This document shows positions 1 to 12,700 of a stretch of 64,000 nt of DNA, in pieces (within the stretch, counting starts at the first letter, position 1; the number at the start of each line of letters is the position of its first letter). Location: positions 4,150,811-4,214,810 of the forward strand of contig NW_024037062.1 of the NCBI RefSeq assembly GCF_015706575.1, given 5' to 3'. The notes beneath the pieces are model-generated. The model searched no databases, was not told where the DNA came from, and worked only from the letters and a program-made list of their open reading frames with translations. This DNA is from Patiria miniata (taxonomy: Eukaryota; Echinodermata; Asteroidea; Valvatida; Asterinidae). The position numbers and the translations under genes were made by a program.

Positions 1-404
1 TATTATACAGTTGAGGTGACCTGCATTGTAAGATGTTCACTTTTCGTGTTCTCGGTAATTGATTTTTTTTTTCTGTCCATTCAATTTCAATTTTCCTGTA
101 TTTTGTCAAGGTCGGTGTTTTCCACCTTTCTCCTCAAAGTCTGACTACGCATATTTTTACGAAGATTTTTTTCGTGGTACTTTGTACAGGGCACATGTAA
201 TAATTTTACAATGACATACGCTTCAGACTTTAAAAGAGTTTTGCGTAGTTTGTTTCCTCCGTTATGTTACAAGTTGTTATGCTTGCGTACATACCTCATT
301 TAAAAGTATCCATTCGGAAAGCTCTCCTTCAAATGTCTTAAACACGTATTGCTTTATTATTATATATTTTTTTGTAAAATCTTTTACAGCATTCTAACAC
401 ATTA
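1..404. other. Left-edge sequence without a recognised feature
   Basis: This is AT-rich sequence with no exon-like open frame or repeat end that I can support. Open frames at 338-592 belong to the SINE that follows. Confidence 0.4.
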
Positions 405-672
405 TTATTATTTAGTTCTGGTAATGAAACCAAGGATTCCTCAAAGCACCCTAGGCACTGTAGCTCGCAAGCCAAAATAAACCTGTAGAGAGGAGACAAT
501 GAGAAGCAGTTTTTAGAGTCAGGAGGAACACTCGCGAAGAGTATTCTGGGGAAAACTAACGGAATCATGAAGGGACTGAAAACCCAATCCACATGTGGCT
601 AAGGCAGGAATCGAACCCGGGCCATGGAGGTGGAAGGTGAGGAAAGAACCACTGCGCCAACCTGACTCCCCA
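405..672 (-). repeat. tRNA-derived SINE
   Basis: Read on the minus strand, this begins with a pol III A-box-like GGCGCAGTGGTTC (complement of 646-659) and a B-box GGTTCGATTCC (complement of 607-617), followed by an unrelated body with the GGTTTTCAGTCCCT and TTTTCCCC-type words seen in several metazoan SINEs. An ATT-rich tail near 405 closes it. No target duplication was identified, and the ends are approximate. Confidence 0.65.
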
Positions 673-3222
673 TGAAAATAATTATACGGATTAGGTATTT
701 TGTATCAATAGCTGTATATGGAAACCCACTTCGCAAATTGCTGCATTAATATTATCAAAATATCAATAGCAGCTAGCTGATGCGTGATTATTGTACATAG
801 CTATAGGCATGATTGTTGTAGGCAATATATTTGTTCATACTGCATTAATGCCTTAGCACACCGTTAAAACTAGTCCATGCATGGGCACTTTTAGGAGTCG
901 GAGCAAAATTGTATCTATTCTGTACATAATAGTTGGTTTTCCTTCAGAAAATTGGAGTAATGATGTCTTCAATGTATGTCGTCATTCCAGTATTACGCTT
1001 TTATCATGATATTGAGATTTGTTTGGTTTACGAATGAAGTACAATGTATGTTTATTTATTATGATGACGTCAGTATGACGTTCATGCATAATTATATATG
1101 TCGTTAAAAAGATAGAGCCTTTTTGTTTGTATTTTGTCGTGGGCAGTGTCAAATGCTTTGTAATAAAGCCGTATGCAATGTATGCTTCGTTTGATGGTTC
1201 TCATGTCTATATCTTTGCTGGTTAAATTATTAGAATGATGAGCAGTCTGTCCTCAGACGGCAGACTTTATTTTGTCTTCATCGAGAGTCGTACCGAAATG
1301 GCGGGGTGTCTGATGAATGGGGACTAACCTTGGGACTAGTTTTAGTGTCATTGCAGTCAACATTAAACAGGTACATGTATACATACTCACTATAAAACAA
1401 AACAACACAGACGCACATTAGCAACAAACCAATATCAGACTCTGGATACGCCTGTACTGATATGGAAATATGTTCTTTATTTTTCATCCGTGGCCACTAT
1501 ATAATCAAGCAATCACAAAATCAGACTGTTTGCACTTATGGACATCTCATGGGAAAAGTAACACAGTAGCAATGTACGCTTAATTGTCAAGAGTTGGTAA
1601 CGTCTTAGTTATGGTGCGTTCGAGCGTACTAGCGCCCGAACGGCAGGAGAGCGACCCGCGGGTTAGCAAGAGTATGCTCTCCGTCATACGGAACCGAGCA
1701 TAGCGGGTACCCGGTTCTCGAAAAGATTGGACTCGCGGTTCCGGTTCTCATATTGGAACCGGGTAGAACCGGGGAACCGAGGAAATCTCGCAATACTAGT
1801 TCGAATCCACGTCGTCGCTGCTCATTTTCATCGACTCTTTTTCTTCTCTGAATTTTTCGTTGAGATAATTTTAATTTAAGGGGGAAAAGAGAATGAGAAC
1901 CTGAGTGTCTTGCAATTATTCAAAGGAAAAACTGAATTATGCATGACTTGACCCCAACCCTCCTAGGAAAAAAAATACGCCGCGCGCTACACGTAATCCA
2001 TGGACAGTAGTGTATGCGGCGGCGCAGGCGGACTAAACCCGGCCAATTAACGGCTTGATTTCAAGTATATAATAAAAAAGCGGGACGCTCTTAATTCAAA
2101 AGTTTAAATTAAATAATTGATTACTTGCCATAGGCTTATTTTTTCGCGCAAATATCTCATTAGAAAGCTCATAACTAGTACAATGCTAGAAAATCATCAA
2201 TTCAATATAAAAATCTATTTTTCAGGGTGCCACACCCAAAAAGCACGTATACACTAACTTTAACTAACGCATGGATAGGCCTACCATGGTCAGAGACCAT
2301 ACTTGGTTGCAAAACAAAATATATTTCGGAACCAATGTTTGGATACAATGGATTTTTTAACAATGCAAAATACGCAGCCATGACATCAACTATACAATGT
2401 TTAAGGGAGTGCTGCTAAATGAAGTGCGCTCGTCGGGGTTTTGCCTTTGATATCATCGGATAGTGATTGACGTCCACGTAATATGCTAATATTGACATTT
2501 CTTAAACATGGCATATGAGTATGAAGCCTCCAAAGTGGACAATTCTCTCCAGGCAGAAGTTTAGATTTTTGAAGGTCATCATGGGGTCACTGGGTCAAAC
2601 ATTTTAAGCTCTTGCAGGAACTTCTGACATGTCACTTGGTGGTCGGTCGGTCGGCGTATATATTTTTTTTGCAGCATACATCGTATTTTAACCAATCACA
2701 TCACGCACCCTAACATGACTATTTATCACTCTGTGTGGATGGAAGACACTTCGGTTCTCGTAGTGCTTTCCCTTCAATTAAACTTATCCCAACCAACAAA
2801 AATATTTGATGAAAATGGACATGGGTTCGAACCACAGATCTTGCGATCCATAGTTCATCCACTATCCCCTAGGCCACTGTGGCAGCTCAACGAAAGCCGT
2901 CATTGAAATGCTTTAATGTACATGTACATGCATGACTGAGTGACGGATAGCAATTGTGTGAGATTATTGTTATTTTCTTATGAATAAACATCGCAGCTGA
3001 ATAATCATGATCCATTGACGATGTGTGCTGCAGATAAAAACACGACGGTCGGTCGGTCTTAGTCTGGTTCCCTGACGCCATTCTTTAGGGGGGGAAAACA
3101 GTCTAGGTCTGTCTGTCCCCGAAAATTGACCAACAGTATGGTGTTCCACATGTGCCATTGGCGTCGCATTTTCGGCGTCGCATTTTTAAGCTCTGGCAGG
3201 GATCATTTTGTTCGATTTCATG
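673..3222. other. 5' intergenic sequence, no gene seen
   Basis: Mostly AT-rich single-copy-looking DNA. Around 1620-1790 is a GC-richer patch with repeated GGTTCTCG/GGAACCG words of unknown nature. Around 3062 there is an AGTCTGGTTCCC end like that of the element at 3681, but no partner was found. Short open frames here show no recognisable protein. Confidence 0.4.
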
Positions 3223-3230
3223 CAAGACTT

Positions 3231-3523
3231 CAGTGGCGCACCCAGGATTTGGCTTATGGGGGGGGGCTCACAATTTTTTTTCAAAGTTTTTAGAAGTAAA
3301 TTTTTTTTCAAAAAATTTTGCCCAAAAATGTTTGACCGCAGAAAAAAAATTGATAGTTTTTTTGGGGGGGTTGGACTATTGTCACGTTGGCGGCGCCACT
3401 TACACCCCTATTATACTAATCGAAAATAGGCCACATACATATCACAAAGGTCAAATTGTGGGACTAAAAAAAATTGCAAAACAATAAAAAAAAAAAAAAA
3501 GTCAACCTCTGGGTGCGCCACTG
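3231..3523. mobile_element. hAT-like MITE, 293 bp, 8-bp TSD
   Basis: The ends are CAGTGGCGCACCCAGG and its near complement CTGGGTGCGCCACTG. They are flanked by identical 8-bp repeats CAAGACTT at 3223-3230 and 3524-3531. CAGTGGCG-type ends with 8-bp duplications are typical of hAT elements. The interior is A/T-run-rich and non-coding, so the element is non-autonomous. Confidence 0.85.
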
Positions 3524-3680
3524 CAAGACTTTCATGCAAGACTTCTTGCAACAACGGCCAGAGCTTATTGTGCACTTGCACTTGTTTTACTCAAAACGCT
3601 ACTCCTTTCAGAAATTACGTACAGTCACGTGACTCGTGCATGAACACGAATTCGTTAACCCGCAGCTTCCGAGATATTTC

Positions 3681-4390
3681 TAGTCTGGTTCCCAGACCAA
3701 AAGATTCTGACTATTCCTGATGAATCTTATAGGTCAGGTAGCCTCCGGTAATACATTGTATTACAATTTACGTCACGTGACTAAAACGGGAGGAATTCCT
3801 CCTTTTTTTGAAAATGTCCGAAGTTTGCCGAGTTCATTTCGTCGACAATCGGATAGCGCCCCAGCGTTTCCGAGTGTTTAATTAACTGCTAATTGCTTAG
3901 TAAAAAAAAAAAAAAACAAGTTGATAATTAATATTCATTGTTTTCATTAAGAAAACTTGAAATTCAACGACGATTTTGTGCATCAAGTATACTCGGATCG
4001 TATGGGCGAACTTTTTGCTGCGTCATGTACTATTTTGAATTTGACGACCGTTACCGAGATTTTCCAAAACTCGGTCTTTATTCGGCTCTGCCTGCTAACA
4101 GTGCTATTTGGGTGCCTAATTTTGAAGATTCCAGATCAACATTAGTCAATGTTATCTTACAGAAATATCGAACTGTATTATCATAACTGTATGATATTAC
4201 GAAGCAAGTGATTTAGTTACAAGTTCATTGATCAGAACATTAAAAGCTATAAGTGATAAAGAGAAATCGGAAACGAAGCTGAGTTTGAAAAGGGGCCGTC
4301 AATGTCGTCATGTTTATTTTTAGCCATGGAGGCTGCCTGACCTACAATTTGAGCGTCGGGAATAATTGTCAGGTCTAGGGAACCAGACTA
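3681..4390. mobile_element. 710-bp TIR element, 9-bp TSD
   Basis: The termini TAGTCTGGTTCCC and GGGAACCAGACTA extend inward as an imperfect inverted repeat. The flanks are exact 9-bp copies of AGATATTTC (3672-3680 and 4391-4399). Interior open frames up to 82 codons have no recognised domain. The 9-bp duplication suits MULE-like elements, but the superfamily is not proven. Confidence 0.8.
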
Positions 4391-4399
4391 AGATATTTC

Positions 4400-6053
4400 C
4401 GCTCGAGCTTGTTTCTAGAGACTGCTTCGCGACTTTCACCTGCTTTGCGAGGGAATCAACTGCTTTGAATCGTCTGTTTGCTTATCAATTCATGTAATTA
4501 AAATAGTCTGCGTGGTTGACTAGACAGTATCGGCGGACTTGGCTTTTTTTTCTCAGTCAGGAGGCAAGCATTTTGGCTGTCAGAAATGAAACGTCAAAAA
4601 ATGAAATGAAAAGACGCCAGAAATGAAAAAGTACAATAACACCCAACAAGTTCGATAATCTGTATTTTGTAATGTTCTTCTGCAGTCTGCCGCGCCTTGC
4701 CAGTCGGTGTAGGCCTATAGCCAATGATGATGGTGAGGGAGTGTAACCCTAGAACAAAATGAGAATTGATCAAGACCAAGAGAGCCAAATCAAATATTAA
4801 ATTATCCCGAGGTAAGTGGCTTAGGGCCAATTAGATTATCTTTGGATGGGATTTGTATGATGTCGCGCATGACCAGTAGTGTGATAACATCCCTTAAGCA
4901 CGATGCGTTGCAATGACAGCTTTGGTTAATACAAGGCCCATCTCGTGTCTGCCACTAAAAGACTACGGCTGTTCCATGACTACAATTTGTGTTTAACATT
5001 TCAATTGGTATTTGAGTTGGTTTCGGAAAGGAGGCATTTTGTTCCGCTTCGAACATGCTTTTTCTCCCATATGACCAAAGACAAGGTCACGTAGCTAATT
5101 AGACATACATTTGTGATTATGTATAACTTTCCAATTTTCCTCAAAACCTCGAAGGATTCAAATTTTTGGGATGAAAATAATTGGAGATGAAACGATCAAT
5201 CGAATGGCGTTATTTTATATTCCCTGCTGTCATTTATTTTCTTCATGAAAGCGTCATCGGTAACGCAAGCAATGGCCCCAGCCTTTCCGAATGACGAACT
5301 TGGGGCAGCTTCCAATTACTGCTAGCGATAATTACTTAGACGTCACGTGACCTTAAAAGTTTCCTGATTCTCCACGCTTCTGGGGCCTTCGTCCAATCAT
5401 CCGCATCCAATCTCAACGCTTTAAAATATTCATGCGCGTTACGCACTGAATCTGTCATGTGCGCACTCACTAAGTCATCCTTGTACTGTATGGAGTCTAG
5501 CCTGTGGGTAGCTAGAGACATGGGGTCTTAATGTGCGAGAGGTCGTGTGTTAGTGTTTTGTTGAGGGAGATGTTTTCAAGTCGATTAGTGGATGTCAAAT
5601 CTTCAGCTTTGGGCGACATTAACGAAACAGACAGCGCCTGCTTATCAATTGGACTGCCGACCCACTTACATTCACTTGAGGTAAACTAATATAGTTGTTG
5701 AATTAGGCAGGTGTTGTTCTTGTTGGTAGAAATCACCCATACTGAAACGGATTATTCTTTAATTGTACATTTTTATTTTGGATCCCATTTTCAACAAATA
5801 ACATCAATTCTGGTAACATGCCTTTCGACTTTTTCGATTCTTGTACTCCTTGACACATTTTCCAATGATAAAGACGTTGTTTTGTCGTTGGAACGTTTGT
5901 GCTTTCAATAGGCCTAGATATTTCCTTTTGTTTTGGCTTTATTATATTCATAATTTTTGTCAAGAGATAATAAACACCACATACTGTGAGAAATTGCCAC
6001 CAAATTGGTATGTTCTGTACACCAGTGTAAGAAGTATAGTTGAAGGTTTTTCG
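4400..6053. other. Intergenic sequence, no feature supported
   Basis: This stretch has no exon with family similarity and no terminal repeat pair that I could match. A 61-codon minus-strand frame at 5336-5521 resembles no protein I know. Confidence 0.4.
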
Positions 6054-6061
6054 GGCTTGTG

Positions 6062-6348
6062 CATGGGCGTCGCGAGGGGGGGGGGGGGCAAGGGGGGCAC
6101 TTGCCCCCCCCCCCCTCGAAAAGCAACAAAAAAAAACAAAAAAAAGGAAGGAAAAAAAAGGAAAAGAAAAGAAAAGAAAAAGAGGCGCGAAGACAAAGTG
6201 GTGTAAATGTAATGAGTTGGGGGGGGGGGCAAAATGTCCCTGCCCCCCTCTAAAACTGATAAATCGAGAATGTGTTGAGAAATACAATCATTTTTTGGCC
6301 AAATTTTTTTTTTGCCCCCCTCTAGAAAAAATCCTGGCGACGCCCGTG
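6062..6348. mobile_element. hAT-like G/C-run MITE, copy 1
   Basis: The ends CATGGGCGTCGC and GCGACGCCCGTG are flanked by the 8-bp duplication GGCTTGTG (6054-6061, 6349-6356). Inside are a G-run/C-run hairpin (GGGGGGCA...TTGCCCCCC), a purine-rich A/G stretch and a second G-run. The same layout recurs at 36761, 40332 and 55859. It is non-coding. Confidence 0.85.
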
Positions 6349-6356
6349 GGCTTGTG

Positions 6357-8195
6357 TGAAAGGTATACTATACACTTGGGTCGTTATTGGCTCATGTGCA
6401 CTCGGTAAATGTTTCCTCTCTGTAAAATAATCTTTAATAAACCATTTGTTTATCATTTGAAATGTATTAAAAATAAAGAATATTACAACCTTACGAAAAA
6501 TTTCGCTGAGTGTACTTGGTTTGCCCTGACGTAGGCTACACATTGGGAGCTGACCCCTTACTTTACCTTTAAAGCGAGTTCACAACTAACTTAAGAATCC
6601 TCTCATTGTAGCACTTACGCAGGGGATATGGCATGCATCGATGTCCAGTTCAGGTATCCCATCATAATATATTTACATTTTATAAGGTTCATTGTTGGTC
6701 CTCCAACAAAATGATATGGAATATATAGTTTGGTTTGCAGTCAAACATTGACAGTGATTTTCTTGATTAATTATTTTGCTTGTTGATAGACAAAAATCCT
6801 TAAGGTAGGAAAATATCGTCTCTCACATCTGAGATGTCTTCTGTGATACAAGTCACAATGATCTATTTAATGTTCCTCTTTTCTGTTGTATTTAAAGAGG
6901 TAGCCGCAGGTGGATTTAATTCGTTTTGTTGAAAATCTCTTCGTTGGATTGTACGAAACGCAGACGTACATGTCTTTATTTGTCATTAACTTGTTTTGCA
7001 ATTTCGTACAAGTGAAAGATTATTTTGCATAAATTTCATTTGAAACTTGATCCAATTGTTATTCCTTTTTATTCTACGTACGCTCTATCCGTGACCCCTT
7101 TCCCGTCTTTTATTTTAATTTCATCTCCTCCAGATTCGATTCCATCCCTCAATATTAAAACCCGAATAAAATAGATGGTTTGAGGTCCAGACAATGTGTG
7201 TAGGACGTGCGCAAACACGGCTTCCTAATCCCTAGACGATTGGCAGTGTTTGTCGTAGTTTGTCCATTCCCATGCCAAGCTTTTACTGCTTGGAATTTAT
7301 CCAAATTAAGGACACGTTACTATCCACACTGATCAGAAAGACGTGATGGATGGTTGCTGTAGACAAGGATGAAATACATTAGCCTACTATTAGATTCATG
7401 CTGTCCATTTCCACTAGTGATGGGAGATTGTAATGTGTGCGGTCTATAAAAGGTACGTACAGGCTAAGAGGATTTGGGATTTTGTATATATATTGGACAA
7501 ATTTTATCCGACGTAAGAAGAAAAGTAGAGCATAGTGAACTTCAATTTGGTATAGAAATTCTTGTTTTAATATCACCAACAAGAGTATTATTGCCACGCA
7601 CACGCCTTAATGGCAAGACACGCAGTGCTGTTGTGCTAACTGGTCGGCCTATGCAAAATGTAGGAAGGGGGGAATAATGATGATGAGTCGCGCAACAACA
7701 TATTTTTAAAAAATACATCCAACATGTAAAATGTTTATGATCTGGTTTGATTACAAAAAATATATATATACAGTAATGTACAAAATTCAGGTTGCAACCT
7801 GCAACCTTCATCGTTCAAACCTTCCCCCAAATTAGCACTTGCAGATATATTTTCTCGTAACACAAGTCATGTTTCAAATTCCAAGTAAATAGTGTTCACG
7901 TGGAATTCATATGAGTACCTCTCTGTTTGGTGGGAAATACACAGGAAACGACTGATAATACTTTGCTTTACGGAAAATGCACCTAAGAAAGAGGATTCCA
8001 AGCAAGTTCAATAATTCTTCCTACGGCTGTTTCTCAATCACGCAAATGCGAAAGAAACCCGCTGTTCACGAGTTACTTCAAGTGCCGGCTGGGCCGGGCC
8101 GGGCCGGGCTGGGCCGGGCCGGGCACGAGAACACTGTATACGGAGACCCCCCGTAAAGGCGGAAGATTGCGCCCACTATCGATGAATTTCGATTA
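6357..8195. other. Intergenic sequence, no feature supported
   Basis: AT-rich DNA with no recognised exon. A short GC-rich tandem GGGCCGGGCC sits at about 8090-8122. Confidence 0.4.
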
Positions 8196-8508
8196 GGCCA
8201 AGTTCGGGCAAGGACCATTAGTCGACTAGTGGTTGATTTGTGACGTACCTTACGCCTGCGCACTAATAGCAACGTGCGAACGTCTCTACTAGTCAAACGC
8301 TGGTCAAAATGTCATCGTAAAACTTCTGGATCCTGGCTCTCTGCTAGCGTTATGAATGCGCGCGGCTATTGGTTACCAGCGAAGCAACCAACCCCAGTAG
8401 GCTGGTTCCAAATAGTCGACTAGCGTAGTCAACCACCGTCGACTAGACAGAGTTCGGGCAAACGTTAGTTAACCATTGGTCAACTATAGTCCTTGCGCGA
8501 ACTTGGCC
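8196..8508. repeat. Inverted-repeat element of about 313 bp
   Basis: GGCCAAGTTCGGGCAAGGAC at the left end pairs with GTCCTTGCGCGAACTTGGCC at the right end, continuing inward imperfectly through GTCGACTAGTGG-like sequence. This looks like a MITE, but no convincing target duplication was found. Confidence 0.55.
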
Positions 8509-8696
8509 ATTGCTGCAGAGGCTGTCAGTCCCCGCGTTCGATTACTTCCCCCGCGCTTACTCGTGCAAACGCGACTGCGTTCGATTTAACTCTCACGTGA
8601 CTTCTCACGCTTACTCGAGCCTGGCCCAAGGCTGCATCCGAGTCAGCTGTCTAGAGCTAGGTCTAGGTCTTCACTTCACGTTAGTACGGACGGGCC

Positions 8697-9213
8697 CAAC
8701 CTCGTCCCCAGGGTGACGAACAGTACGCGCCCATCACTACCTGCTCTCTCACCCTGGTATTGGATCATTTGCATGTGCAAGATTTTTGCACACGTATGCA
8801 AATGAGGAATAGTGTGGTGCCTTGGATATGCTTTACATTAGCGTTTGTTTTTGTATGCGGTGTCTGGGGTAAAAACAGAGTCAATTCGTCGCAGCACGAG
8901 CACGGCGTGAGTTACGAAAACACGATTTTTTTAAATTAAACTGTTACGATCTTATTCGAGACAATTACATGCAGTATCACATTTCATATTAATATGAACA
9001 AACTGGACAGGAAATTAGTATTTTCGAGAAGGCGTGGACGAATGATCGCGAAAACACGTACTGCACGTTGTGAATAATAACACCAAGTACACGATAAAAA
9101 TCCATTACTGGCCAATTGCGGTATCGAATCAGGATACAGGAAGAAAGTTTCCTATCCAGGGTTTACTATTGGAAACGAGGTTGGAAATAAAGTAAGCACT
9201 GGGGACGAGGTTG
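8697..9213 (+). mobile_element. TIR element with CAACCTCGTCCCC ends, copy A, 9-bp TSD
   Basis: The element starts CAACCTCGTCCCCAGGGTG and ends CTGGGGACGAGGTTG, 517 bp. Exact 9-bp flanks GGACGGGCC occur at 8688-8696 and 9214-9222. It is nearly the reverse complement of copy B, 60 bp downstream. No transposase frame is present. Confidence 0.85.
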
Positions 9214-9273
9214 GGACGGGCCACATACCTGGCATTTCTAAACTAGCTCACTTTGGAGGAGCACGTAAAGTGG

Positions 9274-9784
9274 CAACCTCGTCCCCAGTGCTAACTTTAT
9301 TTCCAACCTCGTTTCCAATTGTAAGCCCTGGATAGGAAACTTTCTTCCTGTATCCTGATTCGATGCCGCAATTGGCTAGTAATGGATTTTTATCGTGTAC
9401 CGTTTGGTGTTGTTATTCACAACGTGCAGTACGTGACTTCGCGATCATTCGTCCACGCCTTCTCGAAAATACTCATTTCCTTTCCAATTTGTTCATGTTA
9501 ATATGAAATATGATACTGCATGTTGTATAAAGATCGTAACAGTTTAATTGAATGAATCGTGTTTTTGTAACTCACGCCACGCTCGCGCTGCGACAAATTG
9601 ACTCTGTTTTTACCCCAGACGCCGCATACCAAACCAAACGCTAATGTAACGCACATGCAGGCACCAGACTATTCCTCATTTGCATACGTGTTCAAAAATC
9701 TTGCACGTGCAAATGATCCAGTACCAGGGTGAGAGAGCAGGTAGTGATGGGCGCATACTGCTCGACACCCTGGGGACGAGGTTG
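9274..9784 (-). mobile_element. TIR element with CAACCTCGTCCCC ends, copy B, 9-bp TSD
   Basis: Same family as copy A but in opposite orientation, 511 bp. Its own 9-bp duplication is GTAAAGTGG (9265-9273 and 9785-9793). The different TSD shows an independent insertion rather than an inverted duplication of copy A. Confidence 0.85.
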
Positions 9785-9793
9785 GTAAAGTGG

Positions 9794-12700
9794 CCACTGG
9801 CACCATGGCTCGGTTTCGACGGCTCGAATCCATTAATTTGCAAAGTGGATTTAGTCGCCACATGACCTCTTGACCCGGTCCGGTTGCTATGGCTCGACCT
9901 CGAGTAACCCGAGATCGTTCGTTTATTGCTACAGATTGCGCATGTGTATCTATACCCAAGACAAAAGTACCCCCCGGCAGACCTGCCAACCTTTGGGATC
10001 GAAAAACTGTATTCTGAGTCTCCAAGAGTTGTATTTTTCTTTTAAAAAACTGTATTTTTCAAAAAATATGCATAGACGGGCTATACGAACAAATAAATGT
10101 GGCTGCAATGCTCCATTTTTAATAATCTTAATTAAAGGTATAAAAAATGACCAGAGGTCTCCCTGCGGGTGGTAAACCCAATCAAACAATTTGCATGAAT
10201 AAGGATATTGATCATATACCTTATTCATAAACAAACTGCTTTAAAAACTATTCAATGCAAGTCTATCTAAACATAAACTAATGACTAGACTTCCTCATGT
10301 TTGAAATAAATAAACCTATAACGCAGGTGAAACATTCATATGACTTCCAAGTATAATCTAAACGTATTCATGTTTTATCACGTCGCCGCCAAGTGCCAGT
10401 TTGATTCTTGAATCATAATTCACGTGCACACACTGAATGTTTAAAAACAATACACAGCGATCGAACAGAGTTTTATTATATCATATATTTTATATGATAG
10501 CAAAATATGCACATGGGTAGTTAGCAACTATTGTAAGTGTCTAAAGCACTAATGTTTAATTTACATTCGCACATCTGTTGACAAAAATGTTATATTGAAG
10601 GCTTTATTATCCTTTTCGATATTTTTGTATTGGTTTATTAAGTATTGGAATTATTTTCCCCATATTATTGATACGGGTTGTTTCAACCTACATGTATGTT
10701 TCAACTGTGGTAGTTTCTCGAATGATTTAGACGCATAGAACGGTCGTTGATGTCAACTCCCTTAACTGACGGCCGGGCTAAACCGATTAGTCAGTTCCAA
10801 GTTGTCGCCTTCGTATAATTCAGTGATTTGATCAGATTGCCCTATCCCCACTACCATCAGACAAACGCATTGCAAGCCAAAATCACCCTTTTATTTCAGT
10901 TGTTTGTAGGCAGTTGACTGGGTCCTTATAATTTCGAGCTGCTCATTGTTTATAGCTCCGATATGCGATCGTAATCACAGTTTGTCTTTTTGCGAGAGTC
11001 ACCACATATGCCTTTTATTAGGATAGCGCACTTTTAATTTTGTGTGAGAAATATTCAAAATAAGTGATCTCTATTATTTATTTTTTTTCAAAATAAAAAG
11101 CAACAAATGCATAAAAAATATTAGGACCCTTCATATTCTCCATTCCGACTGCAGTATTTTCTTTAAAAATGAGTTTCCATTCTTCGATTAACTTTTAGAT
11201 TGTTCAGGGAAAAAAGGTAGAAGATAACACGGAAGTTGCCGAACATATATCCGCATTCGATTTGGACTTGGCTAGATTGCTAGATGGATCCTCAGCAGTT
11301 GGGTGAGATATGACCAACACTGCATCGCCTCATGCTTTGAAATTCCCAAGACATTCTAAGGAGTAGTCATGTCTCATCATCCTACCCCCAGACCTCGGAG
11401 CTCAAGTCTCGTAGACAAACATCAGAGATTATCTAAAGGCCCTCTGCTGTCCGCAGGGACAATACAAAGAAAAAAATACATCATGAAACAGGAAGGATAA
11501 TGCCGATAATTTCATAGATCGCTTTCCTCTTTTTTTTTTAATCGTGTGAGTGTACTTTCAGCTGCAGACTTCCTCATGTGTGCCGAATCATCACCAAAGT
11601 ATAAATCGAACACAAAAGAATTCGAAAATGCCAATTCTCTAATTTATTTATTTTCTTGAGTTTAAAATTAGTTACTTCAGGAAAACTGGATGGTTTTTCT
11701 TCTCACTGTGTGCATAACGTAAATATGTCTTGCCATAACATTTACACTAACTAAACAAGCGGATATTAAGATTAGTTTGATTTAAGCTGCGAACGGTTAC
11801 TCTTACGATGTATGATTTCATCAAATTTGTTTCGGAAAAGAAATAATGACCAATCAAGGATGATGGTCACGCTGGTCTATACATGTCGGTTACAACACTG
11901 AAATATTGTTCAACATGCGCATTGAAATATCACCAAGCCAACAAGACAATCAATATAGCCTGCAGTATATGGCGCAACGATGTGGCTGTGAGTTAACAAT
12001 ACGTGTAATTGTCCTAATCAATATATTAAACAAGCCCTGGTGCTGATTGCAGTCTTATTTTGTGACATCACTAACAGGCGTTTGTAGACGAATACAGGAC
12101 ATGAACAAGATGTACTAATTTGACGAGTAAACCTATACTGGACATGGCGCACTCGATCATCTTCACTTGTTCAGAATTTCAATACAGGAATCAGAGTCAA
12201 ACTTGACATTTCTTTGCAGAAGGATAAATCAGAAATCAAAGTTACATTATGTATATAGTAACAGACATCCCAATAAATAAATACAAAAGATAGATAGGGA
12301 AGCGTGTTAGAATAACAGCTCTTTCTAAACAAACTACCAAGAAAAACCTGTATAGATGAACATTTGACAAAGACAAACAAATCAAAATACAGAAAACCAA
12401 ACGAGGAACACTGATGTGAAAGATCCTCGAATAAAAAGGAAAATGACAACTAAAGCAACATTTATAGTACGATTCGATAAAATTAGGGCGTCTTATATTA
12501 TATAGAAATGTACGTTGAATTAAACAAATTCCCCGAAAACGCGGAGAATGAGAGTAGACGAGAGGCAAGACATGTCCAGCTACAAAAAAAAACACAACTA
12601 AAGATAAAATGTGAACAAGATGAGACACTGTCAGAACTATTCCATGTCCTATCCCAAGCTAAGGGGAAGGAAACATGCAATGAAATTAAGGTCAAACTAA

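Noticed and set aside
3811..4186. Possible THAP-like or transposase remnant inside the 3681 element (VCRVHFVDNRIAPQRF)
   Set aside because: Only a short Cys/His stretch is visible, followed by stops; the THAP spacing and the conserved proline cannot be demonstrated.
5336..5521. 61-codon minus-strand frame with protein-like composition
   Set aside because: No family recognised, no splice-site support and no neighbouring exon.
5733..6408. Poly-Gly/poly-Pro/Lys-rich open frames
   Set aside because: They are generated by the G-run, C-run and A/G-rich tracts of the hAT-like MITE. The same frames recur at 36659-36995, 40222-40714 and 55854-56207, in the other copies.
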